From Paramecium octaurelia (taxonomy: Eukaryota > Ciliophora > Oligohymenophorea > Peniculida > Parameciidae), in contig CAJJDP010000006.1 of NCBI GenBank assembly GCA_905182995.1, positions 67,163 through 131,162 on the forward strand: a stretch of 64,000 nucleotides of DNA, given 5' to 3'. The notes under the pieces were generated by a model that saw only the letters and a list, made by a program, of their open reading frames with translations, did no database searches and was not told the DNA's origin. How positions within the stretch are numbered: the stretch's first letter is position 1; every line of letters begins with the position of its first letter. A program made the translations under genes and the position numbers. This document shows, piece after piece, positions 23,301 through 34,876 of the stretch.

Positions 23301-26300
23301 GATCAAACAATAAATTCCGAAGTAGATCAACAGTAAAATAAGAAATAATCTATAAGAATTTAGTGATTCTTGCAGTTTTATAGAAAGAAACTTCTGTTCC
23401 ACAATTAGGTCATTTATTTTAAGCGTCAGTTTAGATAATCTCATTTCAGTAATTTTAGTATCACCAGGATTCAAGATTTCTTAAATGTAGGGGGATAAGA
23501 CTTTGCAATCTTTGAAGACTTAAGATATGATAAGCGAAATGTTTCTATTATATCATGATAAGTTTATATACATTTATTAATCCAAGTGTTGGTTGATTAT
23601 TTACTAATTGTTGATTGATTCATTATCCAATTCATATCGAAATGACATTTATTCATAAACGCTAGGGAAAATCCTCAATCGAATGATATCTTAAAAGACG
23701 TATTTAATAGTAAATGACAAGATTAATGAGATTATTATAGAAATAATGCACTAATAGCGAGTAAACATTTGATATGTTTCATTTTTGTAATCATCTGAAA
23801 AGATGACGATTAAAACAAGAATAATTACCAAATTCAGCTACATCAATTTCCCGAAAGAATTCAAAACCTAGAATACTCTAAATGTTATAACAATGATAAA
23901 ACAGTATATGATGCCTAAAGAATTCATTGCTAAATCAATAATGTATCCTTAATCATTTATTGAATAGTTAAATTAGTACTGTATCATGTAAAATATAGCA
24001 GCTGAAGTCAAAAAGGATTCCATAATATTCAACAAAAACAACTTCCAAATGATTTTTATTCTAATCTGACCATCAATGTAGAGTGAAGGATAAAGTTGAT
24101 TAATGTAATATGAGGTTTATTTAGAGAATAGTCCAATCAAAAGTCCATTTAATCCAATAAATATTTCTACATAGAAAAATAAAATAAGACTTCCATGGAG
24201 ACTAGTTGATGTGAAATAGCAGAACCAATTAAAAAAGAATAATGACATCCCTATCAATCCTGCAGCATAGAAACAATACAATATTAAATGATGCAATTTT
24301 TCCTAATAAATCTTACCTTATAATAGTAATTCCTTAATTTCACCCAAGTATTAGACCTTTATATCGCCTGTATTTATAATTGATTGCTTATTCTTATTAT
24401 TAATAACTTCAACAGAAATATTAGAGTACTGCATCATCAATTGATCATTGAATCCATCTCCAACTGCAATCACATGTTTATTAAGTGAATTTCTGATGAT
24501 TTTGCACATCATCTCTTTATGTTGTTAATTCATATTATAACCAATAACATTTTTACATATTCCTGCCAAAAATCTAAAATGACTCAATAAATCATTATCA
24601 CTTTAGATTATGCTTAGAGCATTTCCATTAACTAGAAGTGTAAATTTGAGCATCTTTTGGTAATTTATTCCATCGTAAATGGTATTACTTGAATTGATAA
24701 GCGTATTGAAATCTTCACTGCACAATTATTATTTGACCATTTCTGATTAAATGATGCCGATGCATGTATTTAACTGAAACCATATCTTTTCGTTTTCTGT
24801 CTATGATATCTAAAGATATTTGTTGTAAATGGATTCATTTATTTATAAGGCTTAAGCACAACTGATGGTTTGTGCTTCTTGATCTCCACTCAAAAGCCAT
24901 ATATGTATGTTTTAGCTTTTGATAGATTGGATAAACTCATATGCATCTTATTTTAATTCTTCCTTAAATCCAATCATGCCTATAATGGATAATTGTTATT
25001 CATATTGTATGGCCAATTATTCTAATTATTCATCTTGGTTGGTGAGAGAGTTTTTTAACAAATTGAATTGTTTTTTGTACTCTTCAGTTTCTTTTTCATT
25101 TAGTACTCTAGTTCCATAGAGAATCATTCTAACTCCTCTCATTTTTAAGATTTAAATGTGCTATTCTAATTCTTCTTTTTCCTTTGGAGTCAATTGCAAT
25201 TTTGTTTTGATGGCATCATAATCTCCTTTGCAAATGAGTAAGGACTTATTCTTGGACCCTTCACCACTTAGATGGGATATTGCACAGGGATCCCAATCTC
25301 CAATATCTCCACTCTTTTAGGATTGGACAACAATTGAATTGACATTTCGATTTTCAGTATATTGGTTTAATCCCAAAATATCATATTAGATCTTTTGATT
25401 CCTTATTTTACATAGATAAGCATCAGGACAATCAAATTTATTAAAGGATTCTAATTGATAACCACATAGTCTAGCAAATCCTAATGCTATTTCCTCATTC
25501 TTAGAAAATGATTCATATTAGACATCATTCAAATACACTGGTCTGGCCTCATGGCATAAGATGAGGCATTTCATAAAACAATCGTAATAGAGAGCATTTT
25601 CATTTTGTAATTCAGCATATTCTAATTGTGGAGACTTATGTTTATATTGATTAATCATTTGTAGAAATTCGTCATTATTGTTGTTCATCAAAGATTAATG
25701 TTGATGCAATAAGTTTCTCTTTTTATGTTAAAATAACATTGATTTACGTAGACTAACCATGTCATGAAAATCTTGACTTCTTACACTGTTTGGTTGTAAT
25801 TGGTATTGTTATTCAAGTACCTAATTAAAGATTTATTGATTATTATCAGTTGTAACTGATTTTAACACTTTTTTATTTATATTTGGCATTAGATCGATAA
25901 CTTGGCTAGTTTTACGATTGACCGTATCATATTCCATTGGTATATAGTATTCTTGATCAAAGATGGATGCAAATTTGACAACATCTTCTTCCTCATCATT
26001 CCTTTTATTTTTGGTTAATTGATTGAAGAGTTAATCGTGATTCAGATTGAATACCTGTGATCCGAATTAAAAATTATCTAGCTTATAATATGATGTCGTA
26101 ATTGTGCCAGTCTTATCCAGTAACATATAATCCAATGAACCCAATTCAGAAAAGGTTTGAGGCCTTTGTAATTTGAATTTGAGTTTGTTTACTATATTGA
26201 TTAAATCTAGGATCATGAAAATATTTGCTGGTATGAATTAACTGTACAGAATGAGAAGATTGAATATCTTCATCCCATTTTATGTGTTCTTATCAATCCT

Positions 26301-27390
26301 CAAAGCAAAGGTTAGGTCATCTGATCTAGCTAACAGTACTATTATTGATATCTAAAATTATAAATCCAATCATAATACTAAACAGAAAAATAGAATTAAC
26401 GTTATCATAAACAATGATATGAAATCAATAAGATTTTCTTCATGAGAACATTTAGCCTTATTCCTTTTAGAACTCATAGAATTCTTTGTTTTAGAACCAA
26501 CATACACAACTAATCCAAATAACCATGATGTCTATTTTATAGTCGATCCTTGAAGTATGAGATTCTCAATAGACAAAAATTCAACCTTAGGATCCTTTTT
26601 CAATTTTAACCTCCCTCTGAATATATTTGAATGTCTATTTGGTACTTCATATTCTAAACGACCAGTTAATAATTTTCTATATTCAGCAAACTAAGATTTC
26701 TGTCTAGTTCTTAACACGATTACTTGTCATATAAAGATTCTTAAATACATTAAGTCAAATAACAACTCTTCTTTTTTGTGAATGTGCTCTTTCCATCACA
26801 ATAAGAAGAATCTACCATGCAAACTGCTTCTCTATCTCTCACCTATCCAGTGTCCAATACGATAATATCGGCTGGCACTATGTCCCCCTTATTTAATATC
26901 AGTACATCCCCTATATTAATTTCTTACCATTTGATCTCCTCTATCACGCCATTTCGACCTCCTCTCTTTGTAAATTGCTGATTCATCAATTTGTCAGAGT
27001 TTCTTCTTTGCCAATCACATAAGGCCTCATTGCAAATAAACACAATTGCTCCAGCTGTAATTTACACTATTATCATCCAAATATAGTATGGGGACAGAGT
27101 TGGATTTATGATCATTATCAATGAAATCACAAGTAGGAATGCATTACTGATTCTCATAAAACAACGTAACAATGTTTTTGGTATGAAATTTACTACCTTT
27201 AATGTTGAAATGAAAATACTGTATACTCTTGGGAACAAAACACATTCTGTTCTTGAGGTACACTCAACAGAGTCAAAATGCCTTTGTTCATTTCCATCGT
27301 GATCATTTGTGCATCCTAAGAATAGAAATTTTGAATGAATTATCGAAACCATTCCACTAATTTCTCAGCTCTTTCGTTACTATAAAACAT
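20379..27390 (-). CDS. Guanylyl cyclase with N-terminal P4-type ATPase domain
   Basis: This is a 7-kb multi-exon gene. The N-terminal half is P-type ATPase-like: QEYTVVNFIPKTLLRCF at the start, GDIVPADIIVLDT, phosphorylation motif DKTGT (26103-26117), and hinge VGDGFND (about 24445-24462), with several TM segments. The C-terminal half has two sets of TM helices, each followed by a class III cyclase domain. The first is C2-like: KIETVGYTYMAATG (near 22570, Glu at the purine-selecting site) and QFSLIGDPVN (Ser where adenylyl cyclases have Asp). The second is C1-like with both metal Asp motifs: FADIKGFTEYS (near 21015) and TIGDCYVVMG. This inverted order is known for ciliate and apicomplexan guanylyl cyclases. 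The actuator motif reads DGKS (26786-26797) instead of DGET. Stop at 20379. Makes cGMP at the membrane. Confidence 0.9.
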
Positions 27391-27427
27391 AATTATTATT
27401 AAATCAATCAATTCATTATTGTTTCTT

Positions 27428-29171
27428 TCAATTCAGTAATTTTGTCCATTCTTTCTCATTCTCCTCCAAACACTTCAATGCAACAGATAATCCATTATTC
27501 AAAATCGACGATGTCAACACATATAATGGTTAGATAATATTCTAGATTATATCTAATCAAATACTCTAATAAATGATAATTCTTATTTTGGTAAATTTTA
27601 ACAAACTAAATGCTAAGTGATTGGTAATCCCAATAACCTCTCCTCCTCCACTTGATTATCAAATTCATTCTGTATTCTAATCGACCATTTCTTCGTTATT
27701 TCAAACCTCTTTGTAGGTTGCGTTAAATCACAAGTGTGCACAATTAACCCTGATAACACTCTTTTGGTTTCCATATTGACGATGTTCATCTCTCCATTTT
27801 TATACTTGATCTCCAACGACGACACCAAATCAAAGTGCTTCTTCATGTCTGTTGCTAATATATTGGAAACCATGAATCTCCTCACCTTCTAGAATTGCTC
27901 TTGAGATAGATTTGATAAAATATTATATTTCTCCCTCTGCATTATTTTAAAGGCCATCGCAGCATGATGATTCTCCAATACACTTTCATCATTATATCTT
28001 ACTGCCAATTTAGACATTCTAGCCACTTCGAATCCATTTGTTCGCCCTGTATGATCTATGTCATGACAAAGTGCTGATAATATTGCTGCAAATTATTCGG
28101 TTTAATCCAAATATTCATCTAAGAGTTTATTCTTTATCATATAATAACATGCATGAGCCACAGTAAAACCATGCTCAAAATTATGAAAGGGATTACGACG
28201 ACTGTTGTATCTCTCCTCTATTGCAACTAAAAATTGAAAAAATGTTTCCTTATACATCTGGTATTTGTCAAAATAGTTTAATAAATGGAACAATGCCCAA
28301 GTATAATGCTTTATTTGATCTTTCTATATTGTAATATCAAAACACCAGTTATTCAGATTTTCCAAATCATCAGGTCTTAATTAAAACAGTTCCATTTCTA
28401 TGTTTATTTAGATACTTTAATACTTTTTGCATTAGTCAATTATTATTCTTGAATCAACGTTTTAGTTGCAAAAGGAGTATCAGACTCACTCACTGTCCGA
28501 CGATAAGTTTACACCTATTCGGAGTTTCTGTAATATTCTAAAACGTAGGTTTATCTGATGTCTTCAGTTATTTATTCTTTTTGTTCAATAATTGTCATCA
28601 ATGCATGTTCTTTTAGCATATCAATAATCTCATCTGTTTATAGATTCAGATTTAATGTCTCTTGTAAAACTAAACATGCTTTCTCTATTTTCTCCTATTT
28701 TAAGCTAGCCAGAGTTTCAGATACTTTGATTTCGCTTTTTGAGTGACGCTGCGATTCGAATCTCTTCTTGGGTTGATCAAAAACAATAAAGAATTAATTA
28801 ATTTCATTTTTCTCATCTTTTTTCACATAAATTGCAATATCTACATATTTATCATGATAAATGATTTAACCAGCATCGATTGCCCCTTTTTTACTCTTCT
28901 AAACTTCATCTAATTATGATAGCAACATAGTTTTGTAGATTTCCTCCATTTTGATTTCTGTCAAGTTTTGATAACAATCGATTTATTAATTGCCGAGATC
29001 CAAGAAATTCCATGAAGACGGCACAGAACCACTCTAATAAATAATATTTAGATGAAGATCAGATGCAATTACTAATTTGGTTGGTGTACTTACTTCAATG
29101 ATTTAGTATAGAAATTCTTTATCCTTTAATTCTCTTAAGCAATGTTTAAAATGCTGCCATAATTGTGACAT
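27428..29171 (-). CDS. 3',5'-cyclic nucleotide phosphodiesterase (class I, HD domain)
   Basis: ATG 29171 starts MSQLWQHFKHCLRELKDKEF. The first half has a mixed alpha/beta region that could be PAS-like (TKLVIASDLHLNIIYQSGS) and then a charged helical part. The second half is the PDE catalytic domain: FDKYQMYKETFFQFLVAIEE, the metal-site signature NPFHNFEHGFTVAHA, a second HD motif around 28050, and EEERLLGLPITQH near the end. After a 23-nt intron the protein ends EWTKLLN at TGA 27428. A 26-nt intron near 28395-28420 joins the two halves. Its stop lies only 37 bp upstream of the guanylyl cyclase start on the same strand, so cGMP is an attractive substrate. Specificity is not readable by eye. 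Confidence 0.85.
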
Positions 29172-29462
29172 CTAAATTAAATCATAAGGATAAATACAAA
29201 ATCTGCAAAAGTGATTATATCCAATGAAACATTCTCCATATGTAAATAGAATTAAACAACATGATTCGACATAACTGGAATAAAGCACTTAGTTTAATTT
29301 TCTAAAATTGCAAAACTAGTGTCTTTTGAGTTTTTGGTTGATTAAATAATTTCACTTTTAATAATATTAAAGTGTTACCATTTTGTGTTGAGTTTTTTTT
29401 CGATTTCATTTCTAATGCATTCCTAAAATAAGATTGGTGCATTTTTAATTAAAAATTAGCCT

Positions 29463-30033
29463 ATGGCTCTGACTGAATTGATTAAGTCATCTTTACTAAA
29501 TGATATTGAGCAGAAATGTTTACTGGAAATTCTCATTTAAATAGTCATATCCTATAGTAATTAATTGATCACAAATCAGTTTAATTTGATGGGGTTTCGA
29601 TTGGGGCAATTTGGCAAACTGTTATACTTCATATATAATGAGTGAAGAATGGGTTTAGGCATTCAATTTCTATGGTACTCTGATGACCTATAAAGAGCTG
29701 CTTTTGAATATCTGTTGCAATTGCCCAGTGGGTTTGAAAGTGAGGATTTCAAGTTGATCGCCACGGAATTATTAATAGAGTTACAATTTCTATTCTAATG
29801 TTAGTTATTGCTATTTTGAGAACATTAATTACTTCAATAAATTCATCAGTAGAGACACTCTCTATAGATTTTTCTTAAAATCGTAACAAAGTGAAATTAT
29901 TGCTGCCCAAAACAATATTGCTAATTTGCCTAAGTACATTCTTCATAGTTGCTTTATTCATTGTTTAATTCAAGATATAGAGAATTAATTTATCTAGATG
30001 ATTGAAATTAGACTTGATTATATTATTAAATGA
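29463..30033 (+). CDS. Uncharacterised helical protein
   Basis: ATG 29463 begins MALTELIKSSLLNDIEQKC. A 27-nt intron ending AAG (about 29611-29637) removes an in-frame TGA, and a 25-nt intron (GTTACAAT...TGTTAG, about 29781-29805) restores the frame. The result is an all-helical protein of about 170 residues (FEYLLQLPSGFESEDFKLIA; YFNKFISRDTLYRFFLKS) that stops at TGA 30031-30033. It could be an ARM/HEAT-like solenoid fragment. The same frame stays open after the stop, so the gene may be longer or its 3' part may be decayed. Confidence 0.5.
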
Positions 30034-30335
30034 AATACTGCAATAGATTCCATTTTTGATTCTATAATTGAACACAACTCTTCTTGGATTTATAGATTGA
30101 CTGTGACTGATTTGTTAAGGTATTATCTTAATATGAATTGCCAAATTGTTACTTAATTCTGCTTTCTTCTGAGTAGATTGAATTGAGAAACTTACACTCC
30201 TGAAGTCTGGACTGTAAGTGATGCAGTTGTGCTAGATCTTTAAGAGTAAGACTAAGCTTAATCTTGCCAGTTTCAGTTTCTCTTAAAAGGGTATCCAATT
30301 CCTGAATAGCCCTCATAAACCGTTCTTACATTAAA
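30034..30335 (+). other. Possible 3' continuation of the preceding gene
   Basis: After the TGA at 30031 the frame continues with protein-like sequence (SIFDSIIEHNSSWIYRLTV) to another TGA near 30180. A candidate 22-nt intron (GTAAGTGATG...TGCTAG) lies near 30210. I could not build a complete model. Either readthrough, a missed intron or decay would explain it. Confidence 0.3.
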
Positions 30336-31489
30336 TCAATTTATTTATTATATTTCAAATATTCTCAAGTAGCCGTCACCACCCGAGAAGGCAAATCTGG
30401 AATCTTTATGTGCCCAGTCTACAGTATTGACTTCTCTGCATAGATCATGGATGCATATTTAAGCATTGTCAAAATCTTGTGAATCAAAGATTCTCACTTC
30501 ATTTTCACCTGATCCTCCAGCCAAAGTCAATTGATTATCAAACTATCTTGAGAATTATCCACTATACAATTAGCACGGTTGATTACTAACCTTTATTTGA
30601 GAATTCCAATCAAAATTACAAATCAGTTTACAAGTTCTAAGATCCCATGTTTGTAATTGTTTCTCTTGTGACCATGATGCTGTTAACAATTGTTGCCCAT
30701 CAAAAGACTCTCTCATGTCTATGCCATCACCACAAATCAATGGACCATAAATCTAATTGGCTTCTGGTTTTTTTTATCTAATATCCCAGATTAAAACTCT
30801 GTAATCCCAACCGCCTGATATTAACATATTAGGATTTTGAGGATGAAATTTAACACAATAAACTGCATATAGCATATATTTATACCTCTATTATTATGAC
30901 CTGGTGGTTATGTTTATTCTACTCCTAGTCTAACATCAACCACTCTTTTCTCTTCATCATGTATACGAATGATTGGATTCAACCCACATACTGCCAATTT
31001 TGTTGCGTCTTAATTGTAATCTATACAATAGATATCAGAATTGTCTTCCTTCATTGTTCCCAAACACTTCCCACTAGTCATATGCCAATGTTGCACTTCA
31101 CCCTTTGTGTTTCCAGTTACAAAGATGTTTCTAGTCTTAAATTGCTAAGCTTGGGGTCTCCATTTAACATATGAAAATGGGATGTTGGGAACAAGAGAAT
31201 TTATCAAATAGGACAGTTACCTTTTTCTGACATTGAAAATTCGAACCGTCCCGTTTTCACATGCACAAGCAATATATTTATCTTCAGCATCCCATTTCAC
31301 ACTATAAATTTTAGTCCCTGGCACTCCTAATACAAAACTCTCCTTTTCATCCAATCTCAATTGAGTTTTTGAATTGTATTTCACCTAATATTTATCACTA
31401 ATAGGTTTCTCCTCCTTTATTACGTGTTAGGGTTATTATTCCTCCACATTTTGTTGGTCTTTAGCATTAGCTCTTGGTTTGGGTCTCAT
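30336..31489 (-). CDS. WD40-repeat protein
   Basis: ATG 31489 starts MRPKPRANAKDQQNVEEQQ, a charged N-terminus. WD40 blades follow: IYSVKWDAEDKYIACACENG / TVRIFNV, then a blade around IYCIDYNQDATKLAVCG, further blades with GGWDYRVLIWDIR-type ends, and a last blade EVNTVDWAHKDSRFAFSGGD / GYLRIFEI that closes the propeller near TGA 30336. Short introns separate several exons. About 350 residues, enough for one seven-bladed propeller. WD40 proteins are interaction platforms, and no specific orthologue is evident to me. Its start faces the start of the Asn/Gln-rich gene, 78 bp away. Confidence 0.8.
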
Positions 31490-31567
31490 TCCAATTATAT
31501 TTTTATTAATATTAATATAATATATATAATACACAATAAAAAAATTATTCCATTATTATTATTATTA

Positions 31568-32525
31568 ATGTATAATTTTCCTTAATAGAATTAATAAAAG
31601 CAAAATCCACCTATGAATCAAGCCTTTCCCCCTAATGTAAACTAAACAGTCAATTAGAATGGGTTTCAAATTAAGAATTAACCACCTGTACTTGGGAATC
31701 CATAATTTTAGACACCTAATTAAATACCAAATATTTAATAGGGATAAGGAAATCCTCCTCAATAAATGAATTATGTATATTATTAAAATAATTAGAACAA
31801 CCAACAACCAAAGCCTTTAGGATTATTTTAACCCTAACCTTCCCAATTTGGAATATTAGGTAATAATCAATAGATGCCTAATAATAATATTAATTAATAG
31901 ATGCCTAATAATAATTTTAATCAATAGATGCCTAATAATAATTTTAATCAATAGATGCCTAATAATAATTTTAATCAATAGACCGCTTTTAATATTAACA
32001 ATCAATAGATTCCTTAAAACCAATAGGCTCATAATATTAATAATAATCAATAGTTTCCTTTTAATAATATTAATCAACAAAATCAAATAAATAATTAACT
32101 CAATTTCAATATAATCCAGCCAAAGCCGTAAGGTAATCAGCCACTTAACTAAATTCCAAAAGTTGATGCTAATCAAATGTCAAATTAAGCTACAAATCCC
32201 CAATTAGGCGCTTAAACCAATAATAAATACGGATTTAAAGCTGGAGAAAATCCTTTATAATTTAATTAATTCAATAACAAGCAGATGGCTGGATAATAAC
32301 CTATAATACAGCCTACAATTTAACAAGTATTAAAGTATTATTCATATTATTAAGTAAAAATACACACGTGTTGATGTGAAATGTGAAGAGGATAAAAAGT
32401 AATTGGTGAAGAATTTAAACTAATACTTTAAGGATGGAAATTTTGATTATGCAATAGAATGTATAAAGCAAATTATCGAAAATGACATTAGAGTAAAGCT
32501 TCCGGAATAAGTCAATGTTAAATGA
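31568..32525 (+). CDS. Asn/Gln-rich low-complexity protein, 3' end uncertain
   Basis: ATG 31568 (MYNFPQQNQQKQNPP) opens a frame that for about 250 residues is dominated by Asn, Gln, Pro and Phe, with four tandem nonapeptides of the type NQQMPNNNF. Composition is prion-like and probably disordered or condensate-forming. A 28-nt intron ending AAG (about 32332-32359) joins this to a folded-looking helical segment, LVKNLNQYFKDGNFDYAIEC, ending at TGA 32525. Downstream, up to about 32700, another frame reads HSQRLQAQEFLMKFQPKTQ. It may be a further exon of this gene, or link it to the zinc-finger gene. The second half of this gene is duplicated by the assembly join. Confidence 0.6.
31865..31972 (+). 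repeat. Four 27-bp tandem repeats coding for 9-residue units
   Basis: Units at 31865, 31892, 31919 and 31946 differ by only one or two bases and encode NQQMPNNN(I/F)-type nonapeptides in frame. The second assembly copy begins exactly at the fourth unit, so the true unit number may be wrong in this assembly. Confidence 0.9.
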
Positions 32526-32711
32526 TATATATATAATTATGAATTTTATAAAGAAAACTTTTAGATTTCAATTTGCAATTTAAATAATTACTCCTTTTAG
32601 CACTCATAGCGTCTATAAGCATAGGAATTTTTAATGAAGTTCTAACCAAAAACTCAGAATTAAGTTATAGTATTAATGCAGAAAGTAATATATATATACT
32701 AAGTGAGATGA

Positions 32712-33277
32712 ATGATTAAGTAATTATAAATTAAGCAGCCAAATTCAAGATGGATTATACGAGTATTTTATTTTAATGAATTTGCTGAATCATACAATCT
32801 AACTATTACAGTAGGCTTTGTAGAACTTATAATAGATGTAAGGAAAATAGGAGGTGAAAGATATTTTACCTTAATTAACTCAAGCAGTAGATTCAATCCC
32901 AGAAGAATTCAAAGAATTGGTTCCATATTAAGTGGAGGTCTCTGACAGACATTTGAATCATCGTCAAAGCAAGGAGTGCATAATCAAGACAGTTGAATAA
33001 TTTCGATAGTGGAGAGCAATGGAATGCTTGAAAGCAGAAACTTTTGAAGAAGTGATGGCAGCTCATAATTAGTATTATTACAGAACTTTGAGGTAGCAAG
33101 TTTATAGATTCATTGTAATAACAGATGGATTTCGTTACTCAAGAGGCGAAGCTAGAGAGAAGCTTGCTCATTGTCCATTTTGTAAGTTTTAGAATCTTCT
33201 CACTTACGTAACAGCTCATGTTCTTAAAAAGCATGCTAATAATTATTAAATTTATAATTGCTCAATTTGTAACAAAG
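32712..33277 (+). CDS. C2H2 zinc-finger gene, copy cut by the assembly gap
   Basis: This stretch is identical to the first 566 bases of the zinc-finger gene at 34045-34780 (offset 1,333 bp). It runs from the same ATG through the first zinc finger and stops at the N at 33278 in the middle of the second finger (CSICNK). It is best read as the end of a contig overlapping the next one, not as a second gene. Confidence 0.7.
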
Positions 33278-33278
33278 N
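33278..33278. other. Single N: contig join or gap
   Basis: This is the only undetermined base seen in the window. The 1,332 bases to its left are repeated to its right. Confidence 0.95.
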
Positions 33279-34610
33279 AATCAATAGATGCCTAATAATA
33301 ATTTTAATCAATAGACCGCTTTTAATATTAACAATCAATAGATTCCTTAAAACCAATAGGCTCATAATATTAATAATAATCAATAGTTTCCTTTTAATAA
33401 TATTAATCAACAAAATCAAATAAATAATTAACTCAATTTCAATATAATCCAGCCAAAGCCGTAAGGTAATCAGCCACTTAACTAAATTCCAAAAGTTGAT
33501 GCTAATCAAATGTCAAATTAAGCTACAAATCCCCAATTAGGCGCTTAAACCAATAATAAATACGGATTTAAAGCTGGAGAAAATCCTTTATAATTTAATT
33601 AATTCAATAACAAGCAGATGGCTGGATAATAACCTATAATACAGCCTACAATTTAACAAGTATTAAAGTATTATTCATATTATTAAGTAAAAATACACAC
33701 GTGTTGATGTGAAATGTGAAGAGGATAAAAAGTAATTGGTGAAGAATTTAAACTAATACTTTAAGGATGGAAATTTTGATTATGCAATAGAATGTATAAA
33801 GCAAATTATCGAAAATGACATTAGAGTAAAGCTTCCGGAATAAGTCAATGTTAAATGATATATATATAATTATGAATTTTATAAAGAAAACTTTTAGATT
33901 TCAATTTGCAATTTAAATAATTACTCCTTTTAGCACTCATAGCGTCTATAAGCATAGGAATTTTTAATGAAGTTCTAACCAAAAACTCAGAATTAAGTTA
34001 TAGTATTAATGCAGAAAGTAATATATATATACTAAGTGAGATGAATGATTAAGTAATTATAAATTAAGCAGCCAAATTCAAGATGGATTATACGAGTATT
34101 TTATTTTAATGAATTTGCTGAATCATACAATCTAACTATTACAGTAGGCTTTGTAGAACTTATAATAGATGTAAGGAAAATAGGAGGTGAAAGATATTTT
34201 ACCTTAATTAACTCAAGCAGTAGATTCAATCCCAGAAGAATTCAAAGAATTGGTTCCATATTAAGTGGAGGTCTCTGACAGACATTTGAATCATCGTCAA
34301 AGCAAGGAGTGCATAATCAAGACAGTTGAATAATTTCGATAGTGGAGAGCAATGGAATGCTTGAAAGCAGAAACTTTTGAAGAAGTGATGGCAGCTCATA
34401 ATTAGTATTATTACAGAACTTTGAGGTAGCAAGTTTATAGATTCATTGTAATAACAGATGGATTTCGTTACTCAAGAGGCGAAGCTAGAGAGAAGCTTGC
34501 TCATTGTCCATTTTGTAAGTTTTAGAATCTTCTCACTTACGTAACAGCTCATGTTCTTAAAAAGCATGCTAATAATTATTAAATTTATAATTGCTCAATT
34601 TGTAACAAAG
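33279..34610 (+). repeat. 1,332-bp exact duplicate of 31946-33277
   Basis: Wherever I compared them, the two copies agree base for base, including introns and intergenic DNA. The left copy ends at the N and the right copy starts after it. The right copy alone continues into unique sequence with an intact zinc-finger gene. The pattern is that of two contig ends with an unmerged overlap. Confidence 0.9.
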
Positions 34611-34780
34611 ATTTTTAATCGCATCGTTTATTGGTGATGCATATCCACAATTATCACAAAGAGGGAGTGACACCTAAAAAAAGAAATGGCATGGCTCCTA
34701 GAAAGGAATTGAGTGAATAGGAATAGGAAGATGAAGATATTATATTTGAAGAAGCTGATTCGCCAGAAATATCATTATGA
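34045..34780 (+). CDS. C2H2 zinc-finger protein, intact copy
   Basis: ATG 34045 (MIKQLQIKQPNSRWIIRVFY), a 25-nt intron (GTAGGCTTTG...AATAG, about 34145-34169) and then an open frame to TGA 34780, about 235 residues. The middle is helical (ILPQLTQAVDSIPEEFKELV). Near the C-terminus are two zinc-finger-like units: CPFCKFQNLLTYVTAHVLKK with a following His, and CSICNKDFQSHRLLVMHIHN with a following His. A basic stretch (PKKRNGMAPRK) and an acidic tail follow. Likely a nucleic-acid-binding nuclear protein. Upstream exons joined to the Asn/Gln-rich gene cannot be excluded. Confidence 0.7.
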
Positions 34781-34876
34781 GTTAAATAATTGCATATATA
34801 TCGTTGAATTACTGTCTTAAAAGTCTACTTTGATTACATCAATCGTTATATTATATTTAATATTTAGATATAAAAT

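Noticed and set aside
31565-32176. Minus-strand Ile/Leu-rich ORFs with internal repeats
   Set aside because: They are the reverse complement of the Asn/Gln-rich coding repeats, where AAT/CAA read backwards give Ile/Leu.
33279-34610. A second, tandemly duplicated zinc-finger gene
   Set aside because: Identity includes introns and spacers, and the copy boundary is an N, so an assembly overlap is the simpler reading.
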